From positions 62,001-126,000 of the forward strand of contig CACNWH010000001.1 of NCBI GenBank assembly GCA_902624105.1: a stretch of 64,000 bases of DNA. Direction: 5' to 3'. This DNA comes from an uncultured Prochlorococcus sp. GTDB lineage: Bacteria > Cyanobacteriota > Cyanobacteriia > PCC-6307 > Cyanobiaceae. A program made the translations under genes and the position numbers. Below, in pieces: positions 20,241 to 29,874 of this stretch (position 1 is the first letter of the stretch; each line of letters starts with the position of its first letter). The notes beneath the pieces are model-generated. The model worked only from the letters and a program-made list of their open reading frames with translations. It was not told the DNA's origin and made no database searches.

Positions 20241-21383
20241 TCACCTTTGATCAGGTGGAATCCAATTTCTGCAGGCGGAACCAGTATAGATTTGTGATGG
20301 TCTAAAAATCCTATTAGCGCCAAGCTGCTCTCGCCAATGTGCTAACCATCCAGCAACTCTAGAAATTGCGAAAATCGGAGTAAAAAGATCCCTAGGGATG
20401 CCTAATTTTCTATAAACTAAACCTGAGTAATAATCCACATTTGGATAAATACCCTTCGCTCCAAGTATAGGGACAGCTTCCTCTTCGAGTTTCATAGCAA
20501 CTTCGTACATTTCATCTTTACCAAATCTCTCAAAGAGCTCCTCAGCTAATCTTTGGAGGATAGTTGCTCTTGGATCTTTAACTTTATATTCTCTATGACC
20601 AAATCCCATTATTTTTCTTTTAGTTAGTAAGGCCTCCTTTATAAATGAAGCCGCGTTCTCAGGAGTGTTTATATTTTCTAACATTGAGATGACATCTTCA
20701 TTGGCTCCTCCATGAAGAGGTCCGGCTAATGTTCCTACAGCTGATGCTACGACTGCATATGGATCTGTTAATGTACTCGCGGTAACTCTTGCACTAAAAG
20801 TACTTGCATTTAGACTGTGTTCTGCATGTAAGATGAGACACTTATCAAAAACTTTTGCCGCTAGTGGATCCTGTTCTTTTTCAGTGAGCATATATAAAAA
20901 ATTGGAAGAATAGGATAAGTCATCTCGTGGTTGAATTGGATCTTGACCTTTTCTTATAAGTTGAAAGGCAGCAACCATAGTGGGAATCTTTGCAATAAGT
21001 CTAATAACAGCGTTATAAACATATTTTGGGTCGTCAATAACTCTTCTTGAATAGAACAAACCTAATGAAGCGGCGCTTGACTGAAGAGCATCCATTGGGT
21101 GTCCTGAAGAGGGAAAACATTTCATCATATCTCTAACTCTGAAGCTTAATCTTCTATGCATTTGAACTTCGGCTTCAAAATTTTTGAGCTCACTGACTGT
21201 TGGTAATTCTCCCCATATTAAAAGAAATGCTGTTTCTAAAAAACTACTTTTTTGTGCTAGTTCTTCAATATCATATCCTCGATATAAAAGCTTTCCCTGT
21301 CTACCATCTATGTCGCAGATTGAGGATTTTGTAACAGGGATTCCCTCTAAACCTGGTTTAAAATTATTATTTGGAATATTCAA
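20241..21383 (-). CDS. gltA: Citrate synthase
   Basis: 380 aa, close to the small dimeric/Gram-positive-type citrate synthases. It condenses oxaloacetate and acetyl-CoA, feeding the open TCA branch that makes 2-oxoglutarate. Catalytic regions are visible: LILHAEHSLNASTFSARV (first His), IMGFGHREYKVKDPR (second His) and NVDYYSGLVYR (Asp). A methylcitrate synthase role cannot be excluded from sequence alone, but the general primary-metabolism context favours citrate synthase. Confidence 0.94.
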   Translation of the reverse strand: MNIPNNNFKPGLEGIPVTKSSICDIDGRQGKLLYRGYDIEELAQKSSFLETAFLLIWGELPTVSELKNFEAEVQMHRRLSFRVRDMMKCFPSSGHPMDALQSSAASLGLFYSRRVIDDPKYVYNAVIRLIAKIPTMVAAFQLIRKGQDPIQPRDDLSYSSNFLYMLTEKEQDPLAAKVFDKCLILHAEHSLNASTFSARVTASTLTDPYAVVASAVGTLAGPLHGGANEDVISMLENINTPENAASFIKEALLTKRKIMGFGHREYKVKDPRATILQRLAEELFERFGKDEMYEVAMKLEEEAVPILGAKGIYPNVDYYSGLVYRKLGIPRDLFTPIFAISRVAGWLAHWREQLGANRIFRPSQIYTGSACRNWIPPDQR

Positions 21384-21498
21384 GAATTTTACTAAAATAA
21401 ATTATGTTTAAAAAATAAATTAAAAAATTATTTTTATTCATAATTAATAATAAATCCTTAATGATAAAAAATCTTTAAATATTAATTTGTTTTGTAAT

Positions 21499-22944
21499 TT
21501 AAAATATTTTTAAAGTTGATTCTAAATATACTTTTTCATTCTGTTCAGGTATGATTTGGCTGATATTTATATTTATATCGTCAAGTGAGAATAATTCAGT
21601 ATTTAAAAAGTATTGTAGATTTTTCAGAGATTCGTAATATTTAACAAGTTGTCTATTATTAATGGACTTTATGAAAAATATGTCATTAAAAATAAATTTA
21701 TGTGATTTAATTTCACTATTATATTTAAAATATTGATCGGATAGAGTGGTTTTTGAAGCTATATTTAGTAATGTATCAAAATCATTACTAATGTATATAG
21801 TTTCCTCATCTTTGAGGCTAAAAATAGGATTTTCTTTTTCATAAGAAATATTATTATCTTTTATTTTTAATTGATCGTTTGTATAAATCGAATAATTTAT
21901 ATTATTAATAAATAATTCTTCTTTTTTATAATTTTTAAGAAAGTTAAATTCATCAATTGAAATTTTATTGGGCAATTTGCTTTTAAAACATAAAACCCAA
22001 TTATTATTATTTGTTATAAATAAAAGTTCCTCATCTAATTCTTGAATAATTTCTTCTATAAATTCTTTTTGATTGATATCATTATATAAAAAATTTATAT
22101 TTTTCCTATATTTGGAATATTTATTAGTAAGAATTATATCTTTAATATTATCTATTTGACTATTATTTATTTCAGTATTAATTTTATTAATATTTGAGGA
22201 AAATGACCTCAACTTGATTTTATTATCTTCGTAATCAAGAATAGTTATTAGTTCATTAAATTTTTGTATTTCTGGATTTGAATTATTTTCTTTATCAATA
22301 TATTTTGAAATTGATAATAACTTTATTTTTTTTAAATTAATATCTTCTGGTATTAAATTTCGTGGTAAGATTTGTTTTCTTGTATTATTTGATTGTAGTG
22401 AACTATCAATAATTTTTTTATTTGAGGATGCTATTATATAATTATCTTTAGTCAAAAGTATATGGCTTATATAATTAAGCTTCCCAAGCCTTTTTAATTC
22501 AAAAATTTGATCAGATTTTTCTAATTCTTCATCAGAATTAATAATATTATTAATGTTTTTATTATTTTTTAATTTAAAAATTAACAAAATATCTTTTTTA
22601 TTTAATTCATTTCTAAAAAATGTTATAGCTAATTCATTATCATAAATATCTTCAATTTTTTCTTGTAGATTAAAGCCTAAATATGAAAGAATACTATCTT
22701 TAATTAGATTAAGTTCCTCTTTTTTTTCTTCTGGGATGTTTTTTTTAATATAATTTTTTATATTTTTATTTGTTGAGTTGCTAAGTATAGTTAATTCATA
22801 GTTGATTGGTATATAATTAAGGATACTCATATTTGTAATATCAGGTTTATTGTTTTTAATTCCTTTTAGGAAGAAAGTTGATATAAATACTGTAAATAAA
22901 AGTATAAAAAATATAATTATTATTTTCTTTAATTTATTATTCAT
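21499..22944 (-). CDS. Membrane-anchored unknown protein, DUF3352-like, extremely Asn/Ile/Lys-rich
   Basis: 481 aa. A basic start and one hydrophobic stretch (about 7-25, IIIIFFILLFTVFISTFFL) indicate an N-terminal membrane anchor or uncleaved signal, with the rest facing outside the cytoplasm. The body is dominated by N, K, I, E, L and S, with short hydrophilic runs and no catalytic motif I recognise. Size, anchor and placement suggest the cyanobacterial DUF3352 family, held with moderate confidence. Its codons are even more AT-rich than the neighbours. It is isolated between gltA and the divergent rhodanese gene. Confidence 0.65.
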   Translation of the reverse strand: MNNKLKKIIIIFFILLFTVFISTFFLKGIKNNKPDITNMSILNYIPINYELTILSNSTNKNIKNYIKKNIPEEKKEELNLIKDSILSYLGFNLQEKIEDIYDNELAITFFRNELNKKDILLIFKLKNNKNINNIINSDEELEKSDQIFELKRLGKLNYISHILLTKDNYIIASSNKKIIDSSLQSNNTRKQILPRNLIPEDINLKKIKLLSISKYIDKENNSNPEIQKFNELITILDYEDNKIKLRSFSSNINKINTEINNSQIDNIKDIILTNKYSKYRKNINFLYNDINQKEFIEEIIQELDEELLFITNNNNWVLCFKSKLPNKISIDEFNFLKNYKKEELFINNINYSIYTNDQLKIKDNNISYEKENPIFSLKDEETIYISNDFDTLLNIASKTTLSDQYFKYNSEIKSHKFIFNDIFFIKSINNRQLVKYYESLKNLQYFLNTELFSLDDININISQIIPEQNEKVYLESTLKIF

Positions 22945-23026
22945 TTTATTTTTATTCTTAACAAATTCATTATTCTTGCAACTCTTATTATTAAATTGTT
23001 ATAAGTATTTTAATAACACATAACTT

Positions 23027-23377
23027 ATGTCCAATATTCCTAAATCCATAACAGTGCATGATTTGAAAGATTGGTTAAATTCGAATAATGAAAATCCTAT
23101 TATAATTGATGTAAGAGAAGATCTCGAAATAGAGATTGCTTCACTTCCTTTCGTTAATATTTATCTCCCTATTAGTAATGTTTCTTTTAACAATGTTTCT
23201 TCAATAATTTCAAAATATATTAATAAGAAGTTTGTAATTTTATGTCATAAAGGTATCAGAAGTTATAATTTTGCCCAATGGTTAATTGAAAATGAATTGG
23301 TAAAGGATGTATGGAATTTAGAGGAAGGTATTGATGGGTGGAGTATTCACATTGACCCTAGTATCCCAAGATATTAA
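23027..23377 (+). CDS. Single-domain rhodanese-like protein
   Basis: 116 aa, one rhodanese domain. The conserved opening IIDVREDLEIEIASLP (about 26-41) is present, and the active-site loop CHKGIR supplies the catalytic Cys (about 82). The ending GIDGWS is also typical. Such proteins carry persulfide sulfur or act as sulfurtransferases with thiol partners. Convergent with trpB, with no spacing between stops. The physiological partner is unknown; the nearest sulfur-related genes are cysC and a cysteine desulfurase within 5 kb. Confidence 0.9.
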   Translation: MSNIPKSITVHDLKDWLNSNNENPIIIDVREDLEIEIASLPFVNIYLPISNVSFNNVSSIISKYINKKFVILCHKGIRSYNFAQWLIENELVKDVWNLEEGIDGWSIHIDPSIPRY

Positions 23378-24628
23378 TTAATCGATCTCATCAATTCTCG
23401 AAGAGACTGTATTAACATCCTTATCTCCTCTTCCTGAACAGTTGATAATAATTTCACTATCTTCATTTAAGGTTGGACATAATTTCTCAAGCCAAGCAAA
23501 TGCATGAGCTGTTTCTAAAGCAGGGATAATGCCTTCTAGTTCACTAACAAGTTTTAAAGCTCTTAAAGCTTCTATATCCGTAACTGCTCTATATTCAGCA
23601 CGTCCAATATCTTTTAAGAAACTATGTTCAGGACCAACTCCTGGATAATCTAGCCCTGCACTAATTGAATGTGCTTCTTGAACCTGCCCTTCATTATCTT
23701 GTAAAAGAAGGCTCATTGATCCATGAAGTATCCCAATGGTCCCTTTTGTAATTGTTGCAGCATGTTTATCAGTATTGATTCCACTCCCAGCTGCTTCAAC
23801 CCCAATTAGTCTTACATTTTTATCATTTATAAATGAATGAAAAAGTCCCATTGCATTAGATCCTCCACCTACGCAAGCAAGCAATATATCTGGCATCTTG
23901 CCAAATGATTCTAAGCATTGCTTTTTTGTTTCTTCTCCAATTATTGAGTGAAAGTCCCTAACAATCATGGGGTATGGGTGTGGGCCCGCAACCGAACCTA
24001 AAATGTAATGTGTATTCTCAACATTAGAAACCCAATCGCGAATAGCTTCGCTAGTAGCATCTTTTAGGGTAGCTGTACCTGAAGTTACAACTTTTACTTC
24101 TGCTCCAAGAAGTTTCATTCTAAAGACATTAAGAGATTGTCTTTTTATATCTTCTTCGCCCATATAAATAACACATCTGAGACCAAACCTTGCACATACT
24201 GTTGCTGTCGCTACACCATGCTGCCCTGCTCCTGTCTCAGCGATAATCCTAGATTTGCCCATCCTTATAGCTAATAAAGCTTGTCCTAAAGCATTATTAA
24301 TTTTATGAGCACCTGTATGATTTAGATCCTCTCTTTTAAGCCATATCCTATTTCTAATATTTTGCTTTTGATAATGTTTCGTTAATCTTGAAGCTTCATA
24401 TAGAGGTGTTTCTCTTCCTACATATGTTTTTAGTAAATGATCTAATTCATTAGTAAATTTTTTGTCAGCCCAAGCTTCTTTGGAAGCTTTTTCTAATTCG
24501 AAAAGAGCAGGCATAAGAGTTTCAGGAACGTATTGACCTCCATATTTTCCATATCTACCTGATTTGGAAGGACGATCAAAATCGTCGTATTTATTATTTT
24601 GATCTTCAAGAGAAATTGAGCTTACCAA
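23378..24628 (-). CDS. trpB: Tryptophan synthase beta chain
   Basis: 416 aa, TrpB1 type. It uses PLP to join indole and serine. The PLP lysine is K109 in [12 protein letters not shown], with AETGAGQHG and the phosphate-binding [10 protein letters not shown] following. The longer N-terminal leader (about 20 aa) before [19 protein letters not shown] is common in cyanobacteria. The trpA gene is not adjacent, consistent with scattered trp genes in cyanobacteria. Divergent from the SUI1 gene. Confidence 0.98.
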   Translation of the reverse strand: MVSSISLEDQNNKYDDFDRPSKSGRYGKYGGQYVPETLMPALFELEKASKEAWADKKFTNELDHLLKTYVGRETPLYEASRLTKHYQKQNIRNRIWLKREDLNHTGAHKINNALGQALLAIRMGKSRIIAETGAGQHGVATATVCARFGLRCVIYMGEEDIKRQSLNVFRMKLLGAEVKVVTSGTATLKDATSEAIRDWVSNVENTHYILGSVAGPHPYPMIVRDFHSIIGEETKKQCLESFGKMPDILLACVGGGSNAMGLFHSFINDKNVRLIGVEAAGSGINTDKHAATITKGTIGILHGSMSLLLQDNEGQVQEAHSISAGLDYPGVGPEHSFLKDIGRAEYRAVTDIEALRALKLVSELEGIIPALETAHAFAWLEKLCPTLNEDSEIIINCSGRGDKDVNTVSSRIDEID

Positions 24629-24676
24629 TTTTCTATAATGTAATAATTAATTTAACTATAGATTATCTAGAAAATA

Positions 24677-24985
24677 ATGCGAAATAAAAATTGGATTGAA
24701 TTTGATAATAACAACTTTAAAAATAAAGAAATAGAAGATAAAGATTGTGAAAGCAAATCAAGAAAGTTAAAAATTTATAAAGAAAAAAAAGGCAAGAAAG
24801 GAAAGACTGTGACAATAATTTCAGGATTTCCATCACAAAACACTTCGCAAATCGGTAAATTGTTAAGAAAGTTAAAGGTCTATTGTGGTACAGGTGGATC
24901 TTTAAGTGATCAAGGCATTCAATTGCAAGGTGATATGCAAGATAAGGTAAAAATTTTTCTTCTTAAAGAAGGCTATGCCATTTGA
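24677..24985 (+). CDS. SUI1/eIF1-like translation factor (YciH family)
   Basis: 102 aa. The C-terminal half (about 38-102) is a SUI1 domain: GKTVTIISGFP, LLRKLKVYCGTGGSLSDQGI and the final LLKEGYAI. The N-terminal 35 residues are charged and low-complexity. Bacterial SUI1 proteins resemble eukaryotic eIF1 and the archaeal factor and may influence start-codon choice; the role in cyanobacteria is not settled. That is of some interest in a genome that lacks most Shine-Dalgarno sites. It is followed by cysC after 53 bp. Confidence 0.9.
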   Translation: MRNKNWIEFDNNNFKNKEIEDKDCESKSRKLKIYKEKKGKKGKTVTIISGFPSQNTSQIGKLLRKLKVYCGTGGSLSDQGIQLQGDMQDKVKIFLLKEGYAI

Positions 24986-25038
24986 TGCCTTAGGTTTACA
25001 ATAATTATTTAGTAATTTAATTCCTTGTTAGAAACCTA

Positions 25039-25662
25039 ATGATTAATCCTAATTTAGAAAATAACAAAAATATAAAGTGGCATAACTCTGCAATAAGTCG
25101 GCAAAATCTAGAGAGTCTCAGAGGCCATAAAGGAATGGTTATTTGGTTTACAGGTTTATCAGGATCTGGTAAGAGTACTCTGGCTAATGCCTTAAATGAA
25201 GAATTACACGGTAAGAGAATATCGACTTATTTGTTAGACGGAGATAATATTAGGCATGGCTTATGTAAAGATCTTGGATTCTCTGATAAAGATAGAGAAG
25301 AAAATATTAGAAGAATAGGAGAGGTCGCAAATTTATTCATGAATGCTGGGATTGTCACAATTACAGCTTTTGTTTCACCTTTTAGATCTGATAGAGAAAA
25401 AGTTAGAAATATAATTGGCAAAGATTTTATTGAAATATTTTGTGCAGCGAATCTTGATATCTGTGAAAAAAGAGATACGAAAGGTCTTTATAAGAAAGCA
25501 AGGATGGGAGAAATTAAGGATTTTACAGGTATATCAAGTCCTTATGAAATACCAAATGAGCCAGAGATTATTGTAGAGACTGGTTTGTTAGATCTTCATG
25601 CTTCAGTAATTCAAATTATGAAATATTTGAGCGAAAAAGAATTATTAAATTTAGATAATTAA
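25039..25662 (+). CDS. cysC: Adenylylsulfate (APS) kinase
   Basis: 207 aa. It phosphorylates APS to PAPS for sulfate assimilation or sulfation. The P-loop GLSGSGKST is at 39-47, followed by [12 protein letters not shown] and the [16 protein letters not shown] helix. The sulfate-activation ATP sulfurylase is not adjacent. The length and all motifs are intact. An antisense 64-aa frame inside it is a shadow. Confidence 0.97.
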   Translation: MINPNLENNKNIKWHNSAISRQNLESLRGHKGMVIWFTGLSGSGKSTLANALNEELHGKRISTYLLDGDNIRHGLCKDLGFSDKDREENIRRIGEVANLFMNAGIVTITAFVSPFRSDREKVRNIIGKDFIEIFCAANLDICEKRDTKGLYKKARMGEIKDFTGISSPYEIPNEPEIIVETGLLDLHASVIQIMKYLSEKELLNLDN

Positions 25663-25667
25663 ATTTT

Positions 25668-26213
25668 CTATTGAGATAAATTCTTTCTTAAAAAGTTTTT
25701 AATTCCTTTAGTTTTTAAACTTTCATTTTTTATGGTGACTTCCTGATGAATATTTTTTCTAAAGGCTTTAAGCTTTCTATATACTTCATGATCGCTTAAT
25801 GCCAATATTTGAGCAGCTAGTAAACCAGCATTTTTACTTCCATTGATTGCCACTGTAGCGACAGGAACGCCAGCAGGCATCTGAACAATAGATAAAAGAG
25901 AATCAATACCTTTTAGAGATTTACTTTGAACAGGAACACCTATTACAGGGATAATTGTCAGTGATGCAAGCATACCAGGTAAATGAGCGGCGCCTCCTGC
26001 TCCAGCAATAATAATTTTAATATTATTTGATTCAGCTTCTCTGGCAAAATTCACCATCTCTAATGGAGTACGATGTGCGGATAAAATGCAAACTTCAGTT
26101 TTTAATCCAAGTTCTTCAAGTATTTCAACTGCAGATTTCATAATGGGAAGATCTGAATCACTTCCCATGACCACGGAAATCTTATTAGAAGTACTTTTAT
26201 TTAATGAAGGCAA
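25668..26213 (-). CDS. purE: N5-carboxyaminoimidazole ribonucleotide mutase
   Basis: 181 aa. Class I PurE of purine synthesis, converting N5-CAIR to CAIR. The MGSDSDLPIM substrate loop is at 16-25, the catalytic His is in LSAHRTP (H47), and AGAGGAAHLPGMLAS is the central loop. The purK partner is not in the window. Its stop is 6 bp from the convergent cysC stop. It is divergent from chlM. Confidence 0.97.
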   Translation of the reverse strand: MPSLNKSTSNKISVVMGSDSDLPIMKSAVEILEELGLKTEVCILSAHRTPLEMVNFAREAESNNIKIIIAGAGGAAHLPGMLASLTIIPVIGVPVQSKSLKGIDSLLSIVQMPAGVPVATVAINGSKNAGLLAAQILALSDHEVYRKLKAFRKNIHQEVTIKNESLKTKGIKNFLRKNLSQ

Positions 26214-26301
26214 AATAACAAATCAATTCTTTTCTTATGATGACGTGCTATTAGTTGAATGCTAGTTAGTTAATATTAAAAAGTTAAGATTAGAAAAATT
26301 T

Positions 26302-27003
26302 ATGATTAATAGTAAAAATCTTGAAAAAAATGAAGTAAAAGAATACTTCAATGGAACAGGTTTTGATAGATGGAATAGGATCTATAGTAAATCTGATGAT
26401 GTTAACACAGTTCAGAAAAACATTAGGATAGGGCATCAAAAAACTGTTGATGATGTCATTAAATGGATAACGAAATATCCTGAACTGTCAAAAATGACTT
26501 TTTGTGATGCAGGGTGTGGAGTAGGAAGCCTTACAATCCCGTTATTAAGGGCAGGAGTCAAAGATATACAAGTTAGTGACATTTCTGGCTCAATGATTGA
26601 TGAAACTAAGTTGCGTATTAAAAATGCAGGTTTAAGTACTAGAGGAATAAAATATATAGTGAGTGATCTTGAACAGTTAACAGGAACTTTTGATTTTGTT
26701 GTTTGCTTAGATGTATTTATTCATTATCCGCAATCTGTAGCTGAAGAGATGGTTAAGCACTTATGTGATTTAAGTTCATCAAGATTAATAGTTAGCTTTG
26801 CACCATATACTCCTTTATTGGCGATACTAAAAAATATTGGAAAAATGTTTCCTGGACCAAGTAAAACTACAAGAGCATATACACTCAGAGAGGATGGTAT
26901 CATTTCTGCTGCGAAAGAAAAAGGTTTCGTTGTCTCTCAAAAGAAATTAAATCAAGCGCCATTTTATTTCTCCAAATTAATAGAATTTAAAAAGGTAAAT
27001 TAA
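26302..27003 (+). CDS. chlM: Magnesium-protoporphyrin O-methyltransferase
   Basis: 233 aa. It methylates Mg-protoporphyrin IX with SAM, the step before the isocyclic-ring cyclase in chlorophyll synthesis. The SAM-binding motif I reads FCDAGCGVGSLTIPLL (about 73-88), and motif II DVFIHYPQ is present. The N-terminal VKEYFNGTGFDRWNRIYS is specific to the ChlM/BchM family. Convergent with the response-regulator gene (1-bp gap). Confidence 0.95.
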   Translation: MINSKNLEKNEVKEYFNGTGFDRWNRIYSKSDDVNTVQKNIRIGHQKTVDDVIKWITKYPELSKMTFCDAGCGVGSLTIPLLRAGVKDIQVSDISGSMIDETKLRIKNAGLSTRGIKYIVSDLEQLTGTFDFVVCLDVFIHYPQSVAEEMVKHLCDLSSSRLIVSFAPYTPLLAILKNIGKMFPGPSKTTRAYTLREDGIISAAKEKGFVVSQKKLNQAPFYFSKLIEFKKVN

Positions 27004-27004
27004 T

Positions 27005-27730
27005 TTACGTTACAAGATTATTTTCGAGTGCGTATCTAACTAACTCAGTTCTACTTGAAGTACAAGTTTTTATAAATAACCTACTAACATACTTCTCAAC
27101 ATTCCTTATCGATGTCTCCAGTTTTCTTGCAATTTCTTTATTCATAAGTCCTTCAGCAACAAGTTGCAAAACACTGGCCTCTCTTGGAGTAAAACTTGGA
27201 ATAGTTATATCGCTCTCTTGATTATTTGAGTTATTTTTGGTGAGCATGGATTTGATTTCAGTAATTTGTTTAGCCATCTTGCTAACATCAGTGTCTGCGA
27301 ATCTAGCGGCTTCTTTAAGTAATCTATCTTGCCTCTTTATTACATTATTTACTCTTGCAGCTAATTCATCTGGATCAAATGGTTTAGAAATATAATCATC
27401 AACCCCTGCGATATATCCTTGAGTTCGATCTAGAGTCATACCTTTAGCCGTAAGAAAAATTACAGGTGTTCCGCTTAACCTCTCATCCTCTCTGATCTTT
27501 TCTAGCAGTGCATAACCATTACATCGAGGCATCATAATATCACTAATGATTAGATCTGGAAAGAACTTCTGGGCTTTTTCCCAGCCATCTTCTCCATCAA
27601 CTGCAACAGTAATTTCGAATCCTTCATCTTCAAGAAAAGTTTTTACAGCATTTCTTAAACCAGGCTCATCATCAACTAATAAAATTTGAGATTTCTTTTT
27701 TTCTTCGTTAGTTGGGGTAGATTCATTCAT
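27005..27730 (-). CDS. NarL-type response regulator, Ycf29-like
   Basis: 241 aa. The receiver domain (about 14-130) has the acidic pair D20/D21, phosphoacceptor D64 (LIISDIMMP), T94 and K116 (ISKPF). A linker of about 45 residues with a helical segment precedes a LuxR-type HTH (about 178-238: FTPREASVLQLVAEGL, SIRNVEKYVSRLF). This architecture matches Ycf29/TctD-like regulators of cyanobacteria and red-lineage plastids. No histidine kinase is adjacent, so it is an orphan here. The small set of response regulators in Prochlorococcus makes the target question interesting. Confidence 0.88.
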   Translation of the reverse strand: MNESTPTNEEKKKSQILLVDDEPGLRNAVKTFLEDEGFEITVAVDGEDGWEKAQKFFPDLIISDIMMPRCNGYALLEKIREDERLSGTPVIFLTAKGMTLDRTQGYIAGVDDYISKPFDPDELAARVNNVIKRQDRLLKEAARFADTDVSKMAKQITEIKSMLTKNNSNNQESDITIPSFTPREASVLQLVAEGLMNKEIARKLETSIRNVEKYVSRLFIKTCTSSRTELVRYALENNLVT

Positions 27731-27785
27731 TTTTATTTTTATAGATTATTAATGATGTTTATAAAAATTTTATATACTAAAAAAT

Positions 27786-28934
27786 ATGGTTTCAAGTCCT
27801 ATACTACTAGATTTTCAATCTTCAACACCATGTTTGAAGGAAGTTGTTGAAGAAATGAGTTCTTATTGGATGGAAAATTTTGCTAATCCATCAAGTAAGG
27901 GAAATCTATCAGGGTTATATGCAAGTGCTTCTCTTGAGGTTTTAAGAACAAAAATTCAAGAAAATTTGAATTTACATAACAAAAAAATAATTTTTACTAG
28001 TGGAGCTACAGAATCTAATAATTTGGCTTTATTCGGATTCGCTAGAAATTTTCAACAAAGAACTGGTCGATATGGAAATATTATTACTTTGAGCACAGAA
28101 CACAAGGCTGTTCTAGAACCTCTACGACAATTAAAAAAGGAAGGTTTTAGCATAACTGTATTAAATCCTGAATCAGATGGGTTAATTTTGGAAAAAAATC
28201 TTTTAAATGCATTGAGAGATGATACTTTTCTAATTAGTATAATGCTCGCAAATAATGAGATTGGAGTGGTACAACCTATTGAAAAAATCTTTAAAATTTG
28301 CCAAAAAAATAATATTAAATTTCATACTGATGCGGCTCAATGTCCTGGATATTTGCCAATTAAAAATTTTGATTCATTAGCTAATATGATCACTTTAAGC
28401 TCGCATAAGATATATGGTCCTAAAGGTATTGGGCTATTAATAATGGATGAAGATATTCAATTAAATCCAATATTTTATGGGGGTGGCCAAGAATTTGGAT
28501 ATAGATCTGGAACACTATCTTTACCATTGATTGCTGGCTTTTCAAAAGCAATTGAAGTAGCGATTAAAAATCAAGAAAGAAATACAATGCAACTCGCTAA
28601 GCTAAGAAATAATCTTATGGATGGTTTATTAAAAAAGAATTCTAAAATTTTAATTAATGGATCAATTATTAATAGGTTGCCCCATAACTTAAATTTGACA
28701 GTACTAGATGTTAATGGTTCTAAGTTTCATAAATATATTAAGTATCAAATTACATGCTCAAGTGGTTCGGCATGCAGTAATGGAGAAGTATCTCATGTCC
28801 TAACATCCATGGGTAGATCATTAAAAGAGGCTGAATCATCAGTAAGGCTTAGTATTGGTTTAAGTACAACAGCTGAAGAAATAGAAAATTCTATTGATGT
28901 AATAACCGAGACCATAAACAAATTAAGAAAATAA
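27786..28934 (+). CDS. Cysteine desulfurase
   Basis: 382 aa, IscS/NifS class I PLP enzyme that takes sulfur from cysteine for Fe-S clusters and thio-modifications. The SGATESNNLAL block is around 72, the PLP lysine is K208 in SSHKIYGPKG, and the catalytic Cys is C330 in SSGSACSNG. The length fits NifS/IscS. There is no adjacent iscU, nfu or suf gene. Its stop directly abuts the convergent rsmH stop. IscS, NifS and other class I variants are not distinguishable here. Confidence 0.94.
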   Translation: MVSSPILLDFQSSTPCLKEVVEEMSSYWMENFANPSSKGNLSGLYASASLEVLRTKIQENLNLHNKKIIFTSGATESNNLALFGFARNFQQRTGRYGNIITLSTEHKAVLEPLRQLKKEGFSITVLNPESDGLILEKNLLNALRDDTFLISIMLANNEIGVVQPIEKIFKICQKNNIKFHTDAAQCPGYLPIKNFDSLANMITLSSHKIYGPKGIGLLIMDEDIQLNPIFYGGGQEFGYRSGTLSLPLIAGFSKAIEVAIKNQERNTMQLAKLRNNLMDGLLKKNSKILINGSIINRLPHNLNLTVLDVNGSKFHKYIKYQITCSSGSACSNGEVSHVLTSMGRSLKEAESSVRLSIGLSTTAEEIENSIDVITETINKLRK

Positions 28935-29837
28935 TTATTTTAATTGTGCTATTCTCAATTTTGCACTTCTAGATCTTTTATTGTTTTCTATTTCTTCTTC
29001 TGACGGAAAGATTGGTTTTTTTGTTAAATTAATAAATCTTTCATCATTTTTAAAATAATTTTTTACTTTTCTATCTTCAATAGAGTGAAAACTTATTATT
29101 GATATTATCCCTCTTGGAACAAGCCATGAGGAGGCATTATTAAGTAATTTTTCCAAAACTTCAATTTCTTTATTAACTGCAATTCTCAATGCTTGGAATG
29201 TTCTGGTGGCTGGATGTATTTTTCTGTATCTAAATTTTGGAGGGAAGCATCCTCCAATAGCATATGCTAATTCTTTTGTACCAGAATAGGAACCTTTTAT
29301 TTGAATATCATTTTTGATTTTTCTTGCTATTTTTCTAGACAGTTTTTCTTCCCCGTATTTATAAATTAAATCTGCTAATTCATTTTCTGTTAAATTGTGA
29401 ATTAAATCTTTCGCCTTGGTTTTTTGAGTTGGGTTCATACGCATATCTATTGGACCATCTTTTTGAAAACTAAATCCTCTTTCAGGTGTTTCTATTTGAT
29501 TACTATTAAATCCTAAATCTGCTATCACAAATGATACTTTCTCTTTTGGCTTAAAATCTGAAAAATTAGTTTGAATAATTTTAATCCGATTTTTAAAAAT
29601 ATATAGTTTATTTGAAGCAGCTTCAATAGCGAATGGATCTTGATCTAATCCAATCATTTGTAAATTAGGAAATTTGTTTAATAATTCGAAAGTGTGTCCA
29701 CCGCCGCCCAAAGTAGCATCTATTCCCACAAAGCTCCTATTTGATTGTTGAGGAAAATTATTAATAGAGCTAATAATTTGATCAACCATAACTGACTTAT
29801 GATTGAAAAAAGATGAATTTTTGGAGTCAATTTCCAT
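28935..29837 (-). CDS. rsmH: 16S rRNA (cytosine-1402-N4) methyltransferase
   Basis: 300 aa. RsmH (MraW) methylates C1402 in the 16S decoding centre. The SAM-binding motif GIDATLGGGGHT is at about 38-49. FVIADLGFNSNQIE and the later IISFHSIEDRKVKNYFK are diagnostic. It is outside any dcw cluster, as usual in cyanobacteria, and divergent from ndhH. Confidence 0.97.
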   Translation of the reverse strand: MEIDSKNSSFFNHKSVMVDQIISSINNFPQQSNRSFVGIDATLGGGGHTFELLNKFPNLQMIGLDQDPFAIEAASNKLYIFKNRIKIIQTNFSDFKPKEKVSFVIADLGFNSNQIETPERGFSFQKDGPIDMRMNPTQKTKAKDLIHNLTENELADLIYKYGEEKLSRKIARKIKNDIQIKGSYSGTKELAYAIGGCFPPKFRYRKIHPATRTFQALRIAVNKEIEVLEKLLNNASSWLVPRGIISIISFHSIEDRKVKNYFKNDERFINLTKKPIFPSEEEIENNKRSRSAKLRIAQLK

Positions 29838-29874
29838 AACTATCTATTAGTATTTATAAAGAGGGAAAATTTTA

